A DNA stretch of 64,000 nt. It comes from Maribacter sp. Lineage in GTDB: Bacteria > Bacteroidota > Bacteroidia > Flavobacteriales > Flavobacteriaceae. The first letter of the stretch is position 1. Each line of letters opens with the position of its first letter. The DNA is taken from the NCBI GenBank assembly GCA_020629285.1, contig JAHDDP010000009.1, positions 1 through 64,000 of the forward strand, read 5' to 3'. The notes under the pieces were generated by a model. It searched no databases. It had not been told where the DNA came from and saw only the letters and a list, made by a program, of their open reading frames with translations. The position numbers and the translations under genes were made by a program. Below, in pieces: positions 52,201-60,304 of this stretch.

Positions 52201-53349
52201 TTAGTGCACCACTTTTAAAGAAATTTGCATTATAGTACCTTCTTTGCCAGATGATAACACTTTTATTTTGCCATCATGATATTCTTCAACAATACGCTTA
52301 ACCAAAGAGAGACCTAGGCCCCAACCTCTTTTTTTAGAAGTAAAGCCGGGTGTAAAGATACTATTATAGTTGCTTTTTGAAATACCATGTCCTGTATCGG
52401 CTATTAAAATGTTTACATATTTGTTGTCTTGAACTATCTCAATGGCAATACTACCCTTGCCTCTCATGGCATCAATGCCGTTTTTAACCAAATTCTCTAT
52501 GGTCCAATTGTATAAAGAACTGTTTAACATAACCGGTAGGTAATCTACCTTTGTGCTGAAAGAAAAGTGAATAAGTTTAGAGCTTCTTCGCTTTAGGTAA
52601 TCGAAAGCATCTCGGGTTTCTTTTACAATATCGCTTTCTTCAAGTTTTGGTAATGAACCAATTTTAGAAAAGCGCTCGGTAATGGTCTCTAGTCGATCAA
52701 TATCCTTTTCAATTTCTTTTGTTATGCTGGGGTTGATCGCTTCAGATTTTAACAGTTCATTCCATCCTAAAAGAGAAGAAAGCGGCGTGCCGATTTGGTG
52801 TGCGGTTTCTTTGGCCATACCCGCCCATAATTTATTCTGTTCAGAAGCTTTGTTGGTCTTGAATAAGAAATAGATAACAGTGGCAAACAAGAAAATAATA
52901 AGCAGTAATGCTATTGGATAGTACTTGAGCTTCGTTAAAACATCAGAATTTCCATAATATAGGGTAGCTAAATGTTCGCCTTGTTGATCAATAGAAATTG
53001 GTACGTTTTCGTTTTTGAATTTTCTAAGCTGACTTTGAATAAAGGCGGAGTCTTTAGATTTTTTAGGTGGAAAATTGTTTACCCTGATCGATTTGTCCTT
53101 GTTAATAAGGATCATTGGGGTAGAGGTGTTGTTTTGAAAAACCTTTAAATGTAGGCTACCTAAATCTACAGTTTCAGAAGATTGTAAAAATTCTGATTGA
53201 GCCGTCGCCCAAATTTCCATTTTAAGCCGCTCTTCTTCTTTAAATTGTTTAAAAAAGCTATTGGTGTTCCATAAGATCAGACTCACTACAACAAAGGAGC
53301 CTATCAATAGAAAAATGTTGGAAATTTTGTTTTTAGGAATAAAGTTCAT
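52201..53349 (-). CDS. Membrane sensor histidine kinase
   Basis: The 382-residue kinase has membrane helices at about 11-28 and 143-163 flanking a small periplasmic domain, then HisKA with H184 in AKETAHQIGTPLSS and HATPase_c motifs (N-box WTIENLVKNGIDAM, G1 IADTGHGISK, G2 KRGWGLGLSLVKRI). No HAMP or PAS domain is visible. No response regulator gene is adjacent; the only neighbour is the zinc-ribbon protein, so its partner is elsewhere. Confidence 0.92.
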   Translation of the reverse strand: MNFIPKNKISNIFLLIGSFVVVSLILWNTNSFFKQFKEEERLKMEIWATAQSEFLQSSETVDLGSLHLKVFQNNTSTPMILINKDKSIRVNNFPPKKSKDSAFIQSQLRKFKNENVPISIDQQGEHLATLYYGNSDVLTKLKYYPIALLLIIFLFATVIYFLFKTNKASEQNKLWAGMAKETAHQIGTPLSSLLGWNELLKSEAINPSITKEIEKDIDRLETITERFSKIGSLPKLEESDIVKETRDAFDYLKRRSSKLIHFSFSTKVDYLPVMLNSSLYNWTIENLVKNGIDAMRGKGSIAIEIVQDNKYVNILIADTGHGISKSNYNSIFTPGFTSKKRGWGLGLSLVKRIVEEYHDGKIKVLSSGKEGTIMQISLKVVH

Positions 53350-53442
53350 CCAATAGTTATCTAATACTAAAGATAACCCTAATTGTGAATAATTGTTGTG
53401 TGGTTATCGTTGTAGTCTGTTTTATAACAACATCATTTTATG

Positions 53443-53450
53443 TATTTTTG
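53443..53450 (+). promoter_or_regulatory. DUF3127 gene promoter -7 element (TATTTTTG)
   Basis: TATTTTTG fits TAnnTTTG, 25 bp before the ATG. No -33 TTG at the normal distance. Confidence 0.55.
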
Positions 53451-53475
53451 GACTCTATTGTAAAAAGAGTTCAAG

Positions 53476-53850
53476 ATGGAAATAGAAGGTAAAGTAAAAT
53501 TGATAGGAGAAACCCAAACTTTTGGGTCTAATGGCTTTAGAAAAAGAGAATTGGTTGTTACTACAGATGAACAGTATCCACAGCATATAATGGTAGAGTT
53601 CGTTCAAGATAAATGTGATTTATTGAACAGCTATAATGTAGGTCAAGATGTAAAAGTAAGCATTAACCTTAGAGGAAGAGAATGGACAAATCCTCAAGGT
53701 CAGGTCAAGTACTTTAACTCTATTCAAGGATGGCGTATAGAAGGTTCACCTCAAGCAGGAGCAGCCGGTATGCCGCCAGTTGCACCAATGGAAGCTTTTG
53801 AGCCTGCAGATAATTTAAATGAAGAGGATCATGATGATCTTCCTTTCTAA
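53476..53850 (+). CDS. DUF3127 OB-like protein with an SSB-type C-terminal tip
   Basis: The 124-residue protein starts with a beta-barrel domain (about 1-95: MEIEGKVKLIGETQTFGSNG, then SINLRGREWTNPQGQVKYFN) that resembles a divergent OB fold and is labelled DUF3127. A short Pro/Ala linker leads to NEEDHDDLPF, which repeats the SSB tip EEDDDLPF. SSB tips recruit DNA-metabolism enzymes, so this may be a second single-strand-binding protein or a mimic competing for SSB partners. It is monocistronic with its own promoter and terminator. Confidence 0.82.
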   Translation: MEIEGKVKLIGETQTFGSNGFRKRELVVTTDEQYPQHIMVEFVQDKCDLLNSYNVGQDVKVSINLRGREWTNPQGQVKYFNSIQGWRIEGSPQAGAAGMPPVAPMEAFEPADNLNEEDHDDLPF

Positions 53851-53894
53851 AAAATTGTAAGGACTTATAAAAGACGTTATGTCTTTATAAAAGT

Positions 53895-53933
53895 AAACTT
53901 GTTTAGCTTTAAAAAGTTAAACAAGTTTTTTTG
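53895..53933 (+). terminator. Terminator after the DUF3127 gene
   Basis: AAACTTGTTTA (53895-53905) pairs with TAAACAAGTTT (53918-53928), followed by a T-run to about 53932. Confidence 0.82.
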
Positions 53934-53984
53934 TTTTAAGACCTTTACTTATTTTATGAATTAACTTAATAGTTACGGCTAGTC

Positions 53985-54617
53985 ATGTATTTTTTGACAG
54001 ATGAACTTATTTTTCCACCGGTAGATAGTGCCAATATAGAAGGTCTATTGGCAGTAGGCGGTGATCTTTCTCCAGAACGGTTGCTATTGGCATACCAAAG
54101 CGGCATATTCCCGTGGTTCGATAATGATTCCATTATTTTATGGTGGAGTCCCGATCCTAGAATGATCCTTTATCCTGATAAGATAAAAATATCTAAAAGC
54201 ATGCGTAAGGTTATTCGAAATCAACAGTTTCGATTAACAAAAAATACGTGCTTTAGAGAAGTGTTAGAGTATTGTTCGTCTGTACCGCGTGAAGGTCAAG
54301 ATGGTACTTGGATTACGGATGATATGAAAAATGCGTACATAGTATTACATGAAAAAGGTATTGCAAAATCATATGAGGTTTGGGAAGACGATTCTTTAGT
54401 TGGTGGGTTATATGGGGTTGATTTAGGTGATGTATTCTGTGGCGAAAGTATGTTTAGTTTAACTTCTAACGCATCAAAATTTGCATTCATAAAACTTGCC
54501 GAAGAATTAAAAGCTAAAGATTATAAGGTTATTGATTGCCAATTGCATACAGATCATCTAGAAAGTATGGGCGCACAAGAAATACCAAGAAATGAGTTTA
54601 TGAAGTTTTTAAATTGA
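53985..54617 (+). CDS. aat: Leucyl/phenylalanyl-tRNA--protein transferase
   Basis: Aat adds Leu or Phe to N-terminal Arg or Lys of proteins, marking them for ClpS/ClpAP. The 210-residue protein has the family signatures FPWFDNDSIILWWSPDPRMIL (first half) and CGESMFSLTSNASKFAFIKL, with the TDHLESMGA segment near the end. Length is typical. The end overlaps the convergent DUF2490 gene by 9 bp. Confidence 0.95.
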   Translation: MYFLTDELIFPPVDSANIEGLLAVGGDLSPERLLLAYQSGIFPWFDNDSIILWWSPDPRMILYPDKIKISKSMRKVIRNQQFRLTKNTCFREVLEYCSSVPREGQDGTWITDDMKNAYIVLHEKGIAKSYEVWEDDSLVGGLYGVDLGDVFCGESMFSLTSNASKFAFIKLAEELKAKDYKVIDCQLHTDHLESMGAQEIPRNEFMKFLN

Positions 54618-55304
54618 GATGACCAGACTGTTTAGAAAAAGGAAAACATGTTCAGTACTTTCTGTATAATTTTCCATTCTAAATTGAACTCCAAACTGTG
54701 CTTTTAGTTTTTGTGAAATAGACCAACCTACTTGAGATGTCAGTCGTTGGTCGTACACGGGGCTTAAACCTTTGCCTATACTCAACAAAGATTCTGTAGT
54801 AGCGACCAGATAAGGTTCGCCAATATCCATCTTTAACCCTTTTAGTGGAATGTCTATGGCGAAGCGATATCTAAAACGATGAACGAGCTTAGAGGGTTGA
54901 ATACGTTGCTCTATTCTAAATCTATTACCAAAACGAACACTGTTCGTTTTTTTAGTGATATTGAATTGTTGGGTAAGCCTAAGTTCATTTTTCTTGTCAC
55001 TTTCAAATGCTTCTCTAAATCGATATTGAACACCTAGACCTATGCTTTTATCTGGATCTATTGTTAAAGATGAAAAATGTGCGATTTCTATTTGTCTTAT
55101 GGTTAGTTGGGTTTGATTGTCTTGATATGTATAATTTCTATTGGATAAAGAAATGTTCTGTTTAAGTAATGGGGTAACCTTGTAGTTAAATGCAACTTCA
55201 GGTTCCCAATATGCAGTTGTGGTATTTTGTGATTGTACAAGGTAAGTGCCTAAAAGTAAAAATAGGACTATGCCGTACCCAACTCTAATACAGTACATGA
55301 TCAT
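54609..55304 (-). CDS. DUF2490 outer-membrane-type beta-barrel protein
   Basis: Started at 55304 (MIMYCIRVGYG) the protein has 231 residues with a signal peptide ending near SQNTT; starts further upstream would lie inside the preceding gene. It matches DUF2490, with alternating hydrophobic strands and Arg/Gly turns (IGLGVQYRFREAF, RFRYRFAIDIP) and an end with QFGVQFRMENYTES, as in small outer-membrane barrels. The function is unknown. It overlaps the preceding gene by about 20 bp. Confidence 0.78.
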   Translation of the reverse strand: MIMYCIRVGYGIVLFLLLGTYLVQSQNTTTAYWEPEVAFNYKVTPLLKQNISLSNRNYTYQDNQTQLTIRQIEIAHFSSLTIDPDKSIGLGVQYRFREAFESDKKNELRLTQQFNITKKTNSVRFGNRFRIEQRIQPSKLVHRFRYRFAIDIPLKGLKMDIGEPYLVATTESLLSIGKGLSPVYDQRLTSQVGWSISQKLKAQFGVQFRMENYTESTEHVFLFLNSLVISI

Positions 55305-55872
55305 AATTAGGAGGAAGCGAGGTTCTCGTGTTTTTAAAATTACCATCGGCATCAAACAGAATTTCATAGTCTAAATACCCTTTGTCTTTTTTACCTACCA
55401 CAACTATTTCATAGTTATTAGAGGGTAGCATAAGGTTTTGAAATGCGTTTTTGAAAATATCTTCTACCATTTCATTATTTGAAGGATATTGTTGTTGAAG
55501 CCTTTTTATTTTATATTTTGTGAAAGTATTGTTCAAATAATCTAAAATTTTGGCATAGGTGTCATTTGGGATATCAGTAGGTTTAATGAGTATTTCTATA
55601 TCTTCTAAAGTGCCTTCTTCATTAAATTCTATACTGTACCAAAGCTTGTCTTTTTTAAGTTTAGCTTCATAACTTATTTTGGTGCTATCGGTTTCTTTGT
55701 AGTATTTAATACGTTTAAAATCTGTAACATTTTCCGTTATGTTCGCAATGGCCAAAGCGGGAAATTGAGATTTAAGAATACGATGTTCTCTTTCATATTT
55801 ATATTGAGAGAGCCCTACTTGAAAACATAATAATATACTAGCGATAGTTAATTTTAAAGGAAAATTTTTCAT
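55285..55872 (-). CDS. Hypothetical secreted protein
   Basis: The 195-residue product has a signal peptide (1-22, ending VGLSQ). The mature protein mixes helices and strands, rich in Lys and Glu, and ends with YLDYEILFDADGNFKNTRTS, a strand pattern like that of PepSY-type domains; no further family is recognised. It overlaps and probably is translated together with the DUF2490 barrel gene, so the two may act together in the envelope. Confidence 0.7.
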   Translation of the reverse strand: MKNFPLKLTIASILLCFQVGLSQYKYEREHRILKSQFPALAIANITENVTDFKRIKYYKETDSTKISYEAKLKKDKLWYSIEFNEEGTLEDIEILIKPTDIPNDTYAKILDYLNNTFTKYKIKRLQQQYPSNNEMVEDIFKNAFQNLMLPSNNYEIVVVGKKDKGYLDYEILFDADGNFKNTRTSLPPNYDHVLY

Positions 55873-55892
55873 GTTGCACGTAATTGGTTTAC

Positions 55893-56456
55893 CTATACTT
55901 GATTGTATCTAAAGCAATCTACTTGATGGTCGTTTACCATACCGGTTGCCTGCATAAAAGCATAAATGATGGTGCTGCCTACAAATTTAAAGCCTCTTTT
56001 TTTTAGGTCTTTGCTTATGGCATCTGAAGTTGGTGTATTTGCAGGGGCATCTTTATAGTTTATGACTTCATTTTTAACGGGTGTGTTATTTAGAAATGCC
56101 CAAATGTATGCAGTAAAAGAACCAAACTCTTGTTGAATCTTTATATAAGCTTGTGCGTTGGTGACTGTGGCGCGAACTTTTAATTTATTTCTAATAATAC
56201 CCTCATCTTGTAATAAGGATAAGATTTTTGTTTCAGTGTATGTTGCTATTTTTTTATAATCAAAATGATCAAAAGCTACCCTAAAGTTCTCTCTCCTTTT
56301 CAAAATGGTGATCCAGCTTAAACCTGCCTGAAAGGTTTCCAATACTAAGAACTCGAACAATAAAGCATCGTCTTTAACAGGTACACCCCATTCTTGATCA
56401 TGATAAGCTTCGTAAAGTGTATCGCCTTTACACCAGCCACACCTGTTTTTCTCCAT
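55893..56456 (-). CDS. tag: DNA-3-methyladenine glycosylase I
   Basis: Tag removes 3-methyladenine from alkylated DNA. The 187-residue protein has the zinc-binding N-terminus RCGWCKGD, the signature YHDQEWGVPVKDDALLFEFL, and the C-terminal HQVDCFRY completing the zinc site. The catalytic glutamate lies in FLVLETFQAGLSW. It stands between the sbtA gene and envelope genes on the same strand, 20 bp ahead of the secreted hypothetical. Confidence 0.94.
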   Translation of the reverse strand: MEKNRCGWCKGDTLYEAYHDQEWGVPVKDDALLFEFLVLETFQAGLSWITILKRRENFRVAFDHFDYKKIATYTETKILSLLQDEGIIRNKLKVRATVTNAQAYIKIQQEFGSFTAYIWAFLNNTPVKNEVINYKDAPANTPTSDAISKDLKKRGFKFVGSTIIYAFMQATGMVNDHQVDCFRYNQV

Positions 56457-56491
56457 AAAATAAAAGTACTATTAATTGAGTTCTGTTCAAA

Positions 56492-57454
56492 CTAAAACCA
56501 AGTAACAATACATAGATACAAGGGCATACCCAAAGTAATGTTGAACGGAAATGTAATTGCCAAGGCCATAGGTAAATATAAGCTAGGGTTTGCTTTAGGT
56601 GCTGCTAAACGCATAGCTGCAGGCACGGCTATATAAGAAGCACTTGCCGCTAAGATGGCAAATAAGAATCTATTTCCTACACTTTCGGTAAAAATGGCGC
56701 TGACCATAGCGACGATACTACCGTTTATAAGAGGTATTACTATAGCGAAAATAAAAGCAAACCATCCTTTTTTAATAAAATCAGCCAGTTTTTTACCGCT
56801 GGTAATACCCATATCTAAAAGGAAAACTGCTAAAAAGCCTTTGAAAATATCTGTAGTAAACGGTTCTATGCCTCTGGCATGTTGATCACTGGCCAAAAAA
56901 CCGATAATTAAACTACCGATTATTAAAAGTACACTACCGTTTGTTAAAGAATGCCTTACTACGTTTGGTAGACAAATTTTGTTTTCTTTGTTTTTTTGAA
57001 AATAAGACATCAACAGTACGCCGATAATAATAGAAGGTGCCTCCATAAGTGCCATTACCGCGACCATATGACCGCCAAAATCTATCTGTTCCATTTCTAA
57101 AAATGATACAGCGGTGACAAAAGTTACAGCACTTACCGAACCATATGATGCGGCTATAGCACCAGAGTTTGCAACACTGAATTTTCTTCTTAAAATAAAA
57201 TAAGTGTAGAATGGTACGAACAAAGCCAAGAAAACACCGAATAACAATGACCATAGAATTTCTATGTCGAGATTGCTATGCGAAAGTTCTAGACCACCTT
57301 TAAAGCCAATAGAAAACATTAAATAAAGGGAAATGAACTTTGATGAATTCGGCGGAATTTCTAAATCACTTTTTAATTGAACGGCAATTACCCCTAAGAA
57401 GAAAAAGAGCAGGGCCGGGTTGGTCAGATTATCTAACAGTAAATGTAAATCCAT
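56492..57454 (-). CDS. sbtA: Sodium-dependent bicarbonate transporter SbtA family
   Basis: This 320-residue inner-membrane protein has about ten hydrophobic helices in two inverted repeats, with the family motifs FMFSIGFKGGLEL-like segment (LMFSIGFKGGLEL near 48-60) and AASASYIAVPAAMRLA near 270. SbtA carries bicarbonate with sodium. It may supply bicarbonate for carboxylases such as the biotin-dependent ones, or buffer pH. The gene is preceded by two small genes on the same strand, a LysR regulator and a CutA-like gene; a hairpin and a putative LysR site lie in its leader. Confidence 0.88.
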   Translation of the reverse strand: MDLHLLLDNLTNPALLFFFLGVIAVQLKSDLEIPPNSSKFISLYLMFSIGFKGGLELSHSNLDIEILWSLLFGVFLALFVPFYTYFILRRKFSVANSGAIAASYGSVSAVTFVTAVSFLEMEQIDFGGHMVAVMALMEAPSIIIGVLLMSYFQKNKENKICLPNVVRHSLTNGSVLLIIGSLIIGFLASDQHARGIEPFTTDIFKGFLAVFLLDMGITSGKKLADFIKKGWFAFIFAIVIPLINGSIVAMVSAIFTESVGNRFLFAILAASASYIAVPAAMRLAAPKANPSLYLPMALAITFPFNITLGMPLYLCIVTWF

Positions 57455-57477
57455 AAAAGTTTATTTGTAAAAAGGTT

Positions 57478-57521
57478 AAAGGGAGTTACTTGATCTAAAT
57501 GTCATAACATAACTCCCCTTT
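57478..57521 (-). promoter_or_regulatory. Hairpin and putative LysR site in the sbtA leader
   Basis: AAAGGGAGTTA (57478-57488) and TAACTCCCCTTT (57510-57521) form a stem with one bulge, between the 54-residue gene and sbtA; on the minus strand it is followed by AACCTTTTT. The loop holds ATGTCATAACATAA (57499-57512), which is almost the same as the palindrome at 58136-58150 before the LysR gene. It may be an attenuator, a binding site, or both. Confidence 0.55.
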
Positions 57522-57554
57522 ATAAAAGAAAGATTGAATATTATTACAGGGCGT

Positions 57555-57719
57555 TCAGTTTTCGTTCACCCTGGTCTTAATGAATAATATTAAAGTGATT
57601 ATACTACAAGAAACTAAGATTTGGGTTAAAAACAGCCCATTGTTTTTATAGGAAAGTAGGATAAGGGTTCCCATAAATAGAATGGTGGCTAACAAGGGTA
57701 GACTTACTTTTTTAAGCAT
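57555..57719 (-). CDS. Small 54-residue membrane protein
   Basis: The complete frame reads MLKKVSLPLLATILFMGTL, then a short polar turn YKNNG, then a second hydrophobic helix and the end IKTRVNEN. Two membrane helices fill most of the protein. It starts 28 bp after the 104-residue gene and ends 100 bp before sbtA on the same strand, so it probably belongs to the transporter operon. No family is recognised; a role as a small transporter subunit is only inference. Confidence 0.65.
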   Translation of the reverse strand: MLKKVSLPLLATILFMGTLILLSYKNNGLFLTQILVSCSIITLILFIKTRVNEN

Positions 57720-57747
57720 AATGTTTTTTTTAAGAAAGAAATTAAGA

Positions 57748-58062
57748 CTATTCGTTTATGGTTATTTCTAGTACACCGTTAATTGTAACCGTTACGTTTT
57801 TACCAAATTGATCTTTAAAAAACTCATTTGAGATTTTCTTGTCATTTTGAAGTTGACCTATTCTACTGTCAGGAAATTCTGTGTTTGATTTTGAAAAACC
57901 TTCGCAAAGAGATAGGCGTTGTAATTTGTGAAAGTTTATTTTTTCATTGATGAGGTTCTTTACGATATCATTAGCCTCAGAAACTGTAAACTCACCATCT
58001 ACGAGTTGAATGTTCTGTTTTTTGATAGTTTTTTTGACTTCGTCTTTAACTTCTGCGTTCAT
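57748..58062 (-). CDS. Hypothetical protein of the sbtA module
   Basis: The 104-residue soluble protein has no signal peptide and no recognised domain. It begins with a Lys/Glu-rich helix (MNAEVKDEVKKTIKKQN), has FTVSEANDIVKNLINEKINF and ends with strand-like VTVTINGVLEITINE. It is the first gene of the reverse-strand unit leading to sbtA and is divergent from the LysR gene, with a 97-bp gap holding a palindromic site. That position makes it a likely member of the LysR regulon. Confidence 0.65.
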   Translation of the reverse strand: MNAEVKDEVKKTIKKQNIQLVDGEFTVSEANDIVKNLINEKINFHKLQRLSLCEGFSKSNTEFPDSRIGQLQNDKKISNEFFKDQFGKNVTVTINGVLEITINE

Positions 58063-58135
58063 AATATTTAGTTTATAGAATTAGATTCGGATGCAAATCT
58101 TATATTTTTTATTCATTTAATTTTATTTATATTTA

Positions 58136-58150
58136 TTATGTCATACATAA
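58136..58150. promoter_or_regulatory. Palindromic LysR-type site (T-N11-A)
   Basis: TTATGT CAT ACATAA is a perfect 15-bp palindrome around a 3-base centre and contains a T-N11-A LysR box. It ends 9 bp before the LysR gene start and lies in the gap to the divergent 104-residue gene. A near copy (ATGTCATAACATAA) occurs at 57499-57512. Confidence 0.65.
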
Positions 58151-58159
58151 AAATATTTT

Positions 58160-59083
58160 ATGAATTATACATTACATCAGTTAAAGATATTCTTGCAAAT
58201 AGCTGAAAGTGAAAGTATTACAAAGGCTTCTGAAGAGTTGTATCTAACACAGCCAGCAGTGTCTATTCAGTTAAAAAATTTTCAAGATCAGTTTTCTATT
58301 CCTTTAACAGAAGTTGTAGGGCGAAAGCTTTATGTAACTGATTTTGGTAAGGAAATTGCAGTGGCCGCTAAAAGAATACTCCAAGAAGTAGATGCTATTA
58401 ATTATAAGATTCTATCCTATAAAGGAGAGTTGGTGGGTAAATTGAAATTTTCTGTAGTGTCTACCGGCAAGTATGTAATGCCGTATATGATTTCAAATTT
58501 TTCACACCAGAACAAGGGTGTTGATTTAGTAATCGATGTTACCAATAAATCTCAAGTAATAGAAAGTTTAGAATTGAATACGGTAGATTTCGCCATGGTG
58601 TCCGTTTTACCTAAAAAACTGAAGGTGGAACGTGTAGAGCTTATGCAAAATAAATTATATCTAATTGCCGGAAAAAATGGATTGGGGAGCAAAACCCTTT
58701 CTAGAAAGAAAATATTTGAGCAATCACCATTAATTTATAGAGAGGCTGGCTCTGCAACAAGGGCCGCAATGGAAAATTTTATAACTAAGAATAAATTCGA
58801 GGTTCGTAAAAAAATTGAACTTACCTCTAATGAGGCCGTAAAGCAGGCGGTAATAGCAGGTTTGGGTTTTTCGATTATGCCTATAATTGGGTTAAAGAAT
58901 GAACTCAAAAATAAAGACGTGCAAATTATACCGATCAAGGGTCTGCCTATAGAAACCAAATGGAATTTAATTTGGCTTAAATCAAAAAAGTTATCACCTA
59001 CCGCTTTGGCATTTTCAGACTATTTGGAGGAAGAAAAAAATCAAGTAATTGAAGATAATTTTAGTTGGATAGATGCTTACTGA
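58160..59083 (+). CDS. LysR family transcriptional regulator (CbbR/CmpR-like)
   Basis: The 307-residue regulator has the LysR winged helix (1-60: LKIFLQIAESESITKASEEL, then TQPAVSIQLKNFQ) and the two-lobed effector domain (about 90-295). It looks closest to the CbbR/CmpR branch, which in autotrophs controls carbon-fixation and bicarbonate-uptake genes; that fits its place beside sbtA. It diverges from the sbtA unit, and its 3' end lies 4 bp from the convergent CutA-like gene. Confidence 0.88.
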   Translation: MNYTLHQLKIFLQIAESESITKASEELYLTQPAVSIQLKNFQDQFSIPLTEVVGRKLYVTDFGKEIAVAAKRILQEVDAINYKILSYKGELVGKLKFSVVSTGKYVMPYMISNFSHQNKGVDLVIDVTNKSQVIESLELNTVDFAMVSVLPKKLKVERVELMQNKLYLIAGKNGLGSKTLSRKKIFEQSPLIYREAGSATRAAMENFITKNKFEVRKKIELTSNEAVKQAVIAGLGFSIMPIIGLKNELKNKDVQIIPIKGLPIETKWNLIWLKSKKLSPTALAFSDYLEEEKNQVIEDNFSWIDAY

Positions 59084-59087
59084 GTTT

Positions 59088-59405
59088 TTAAATTTTTGCT
59101 GTTTGATCTCGTAGTAATTGAATTTGTTCATCATCCATATAAATAATGGGAACGGCATAGATCAATGGCATGTTTTCAGGGTACTTTTGCCTTAATGCCT
59201 TGTTGATCGTAGTAAATAATAGCGCTTTTGTTTTTCCTTCTATAATTGTTTTCTTCTTAGAAGTGATCTCTCCGTTCTCTTCATTTTTATTGAAAGCTTT
59301 ATTGCTTATGATGTTGGCGCTATATATTAACTTTTGAGTTAAAAGTAGTCTCGCAATTTCTTCTGCCTGTTTTTTTGTCTTGACAATTATACGTGCTAAA
59401 ATCAT
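59088..59405 (-). CDS. CutA1-like (PII-fold) protein
   Basis: The 105-residue protein has the CutA pattern: an N-terminal strand ARIIVKTKKQAEEIARLLLT, the core LLFTTINKALRQKYPEN and the strand MPLIYAVPIIYM. CutA proteins form trimers with the PII-like ferredoxin fold; they were first linked to metal tolerance but the real role is unclear. In cyanobacteria SbtA is controlled by the PII-like SbtB, so a PII-fold protein beside sbtA here is suggestive. The gene is convergent with the LysR gene. Confidence 0.7.
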   Translation of the reverse strand: MILARIIVKTKKQAEEIARLLLTQKLIYSANIISNKAFNKNEENGEITSKKKTIIEGKTKALLFTTINKALRQKYPENMPLIYAVPIIYMDDEQIQLLRDQTAKI

Positions 59406-59574
59406 ATGTATAAATTTTATTGATTTCGATTATTTAAAATAAAACCCAATTTTTTTTCATGTTGCAAGGTGAATAGTACGAGGATAATCAGATTTTTTAG
59501 TTAGGAAAATACGAATGTAAGGGCTATCAAAAAGGTGTTACTATTATAAATTAATGTTAAACTATTAGAATATG

Positions 59575-59595
59575 ATAGTATTACTATTATATTTG
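59575..59595 (+). promoter_or_regulatory. TetR gene promoter with abutting palindrome
   Basis: ATAGTA (59575-59580) and TACTAT (59582-59587) form a perfect inverted repeat around one base, and the next base starts TATATTTG (59588-59595), an exact TAnnTTTG -7 element. TTACTATTATA also occurs at 59538-59548 and 59581-59591. A repressor bound here would block the promoter, so TetR autorepression of the whole export operon is likely. Confidence 0.65.
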
Positions 59596-59617
59596 CAATC
59601 GACTTAATTTAAATATT

Positions 59618-60304
59618 ATGGATAGGCTCTTACAAGGGGTACAAATAAGAATCAATGAGAAACTCTTTCTAAAAGATCCAGAGTCTTCTAGTCTGGGTAG
59701 AAGAATAATCGAGTTTAGTATTCAATTGATAGATGAAATAGGCTTTGAAAGTTTTACTTTTAAAAAACTAGGAAAGGAAATTGGTTCTAACGAAAGTAGT
59801 ATATACCGTTATTTTGAAAATAAGCACAAACTTTTGCTGTATTTGACCTCATGGTATTGGGGTTGGATGGAGTATCAACTGGTTTTTGCTACAAACAGTA
59901 TTAGAAACCCACAAGAAAAACTAATGAAGGCGATCTTTATTATGACCAAAACAATAAAAGAAGATTCTGCTTTTTCGCATATCAATGAGGTTCTGTTGAA
60001 TAATATTGTAATCAATGAATATTCTAAGTCTTATTTGACAAAAGAAGTGGATGTTGAGAACAAAGAGGGCTATTATATTATATACAAAAGACTCGTAAGT
60101 AGACTTGGGGAAATGATTTCAGAAGTGGATCCCAACTATAAATATCCAACAAGTTTAGCAAGTACTATTCTTGAAAACGGTTTGCATCAGCATTTCTTAA
60201 AAGAACATTTTCCTTCACTAACAGATTGTAATAGTAAGGTTACACCAACTCAGTATTTAACACACTTAGTGTTTAATACCTTAAATAATACTATCGATGA
60301 ATAA
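59618..60304 (+). CDS. TetR/AcrR family transcriptional regulator
   Basis: The 228-residue protein has an N-terminal TetR helix-turn-helix (about 30-75: DEIGFESFTFKKLGKEIGSN, then SSIYRYFENKHKLLLYL) and an all-helical ligand domain with no recognised subtype. It begins the operon: its end overlaps the ABC gene by 8 bp. A palindrome at its promoter suggests it represses its own operon. Confidence 0.88.
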   Translation: MDRLLQGVQIRINEKLFLKDPESSSLGRRIIEFSIQLIDEIGFESFTFKKLGKEIGSNESSIYRYFENKHKLLLYLTSWYWGWMEYQLVFATNSIRNPQEKLMKAIFIMTKTIKEDSAFSHINEVLLNNIVINEYSKSYLTKEVDVENKEGYYIIYKRLVSRLGEMISEVDPNYKYPTSLASTILENGLHQHFLKEHFPSLTDCNSKVTPTQYLTHLVFNTLNNTIDE

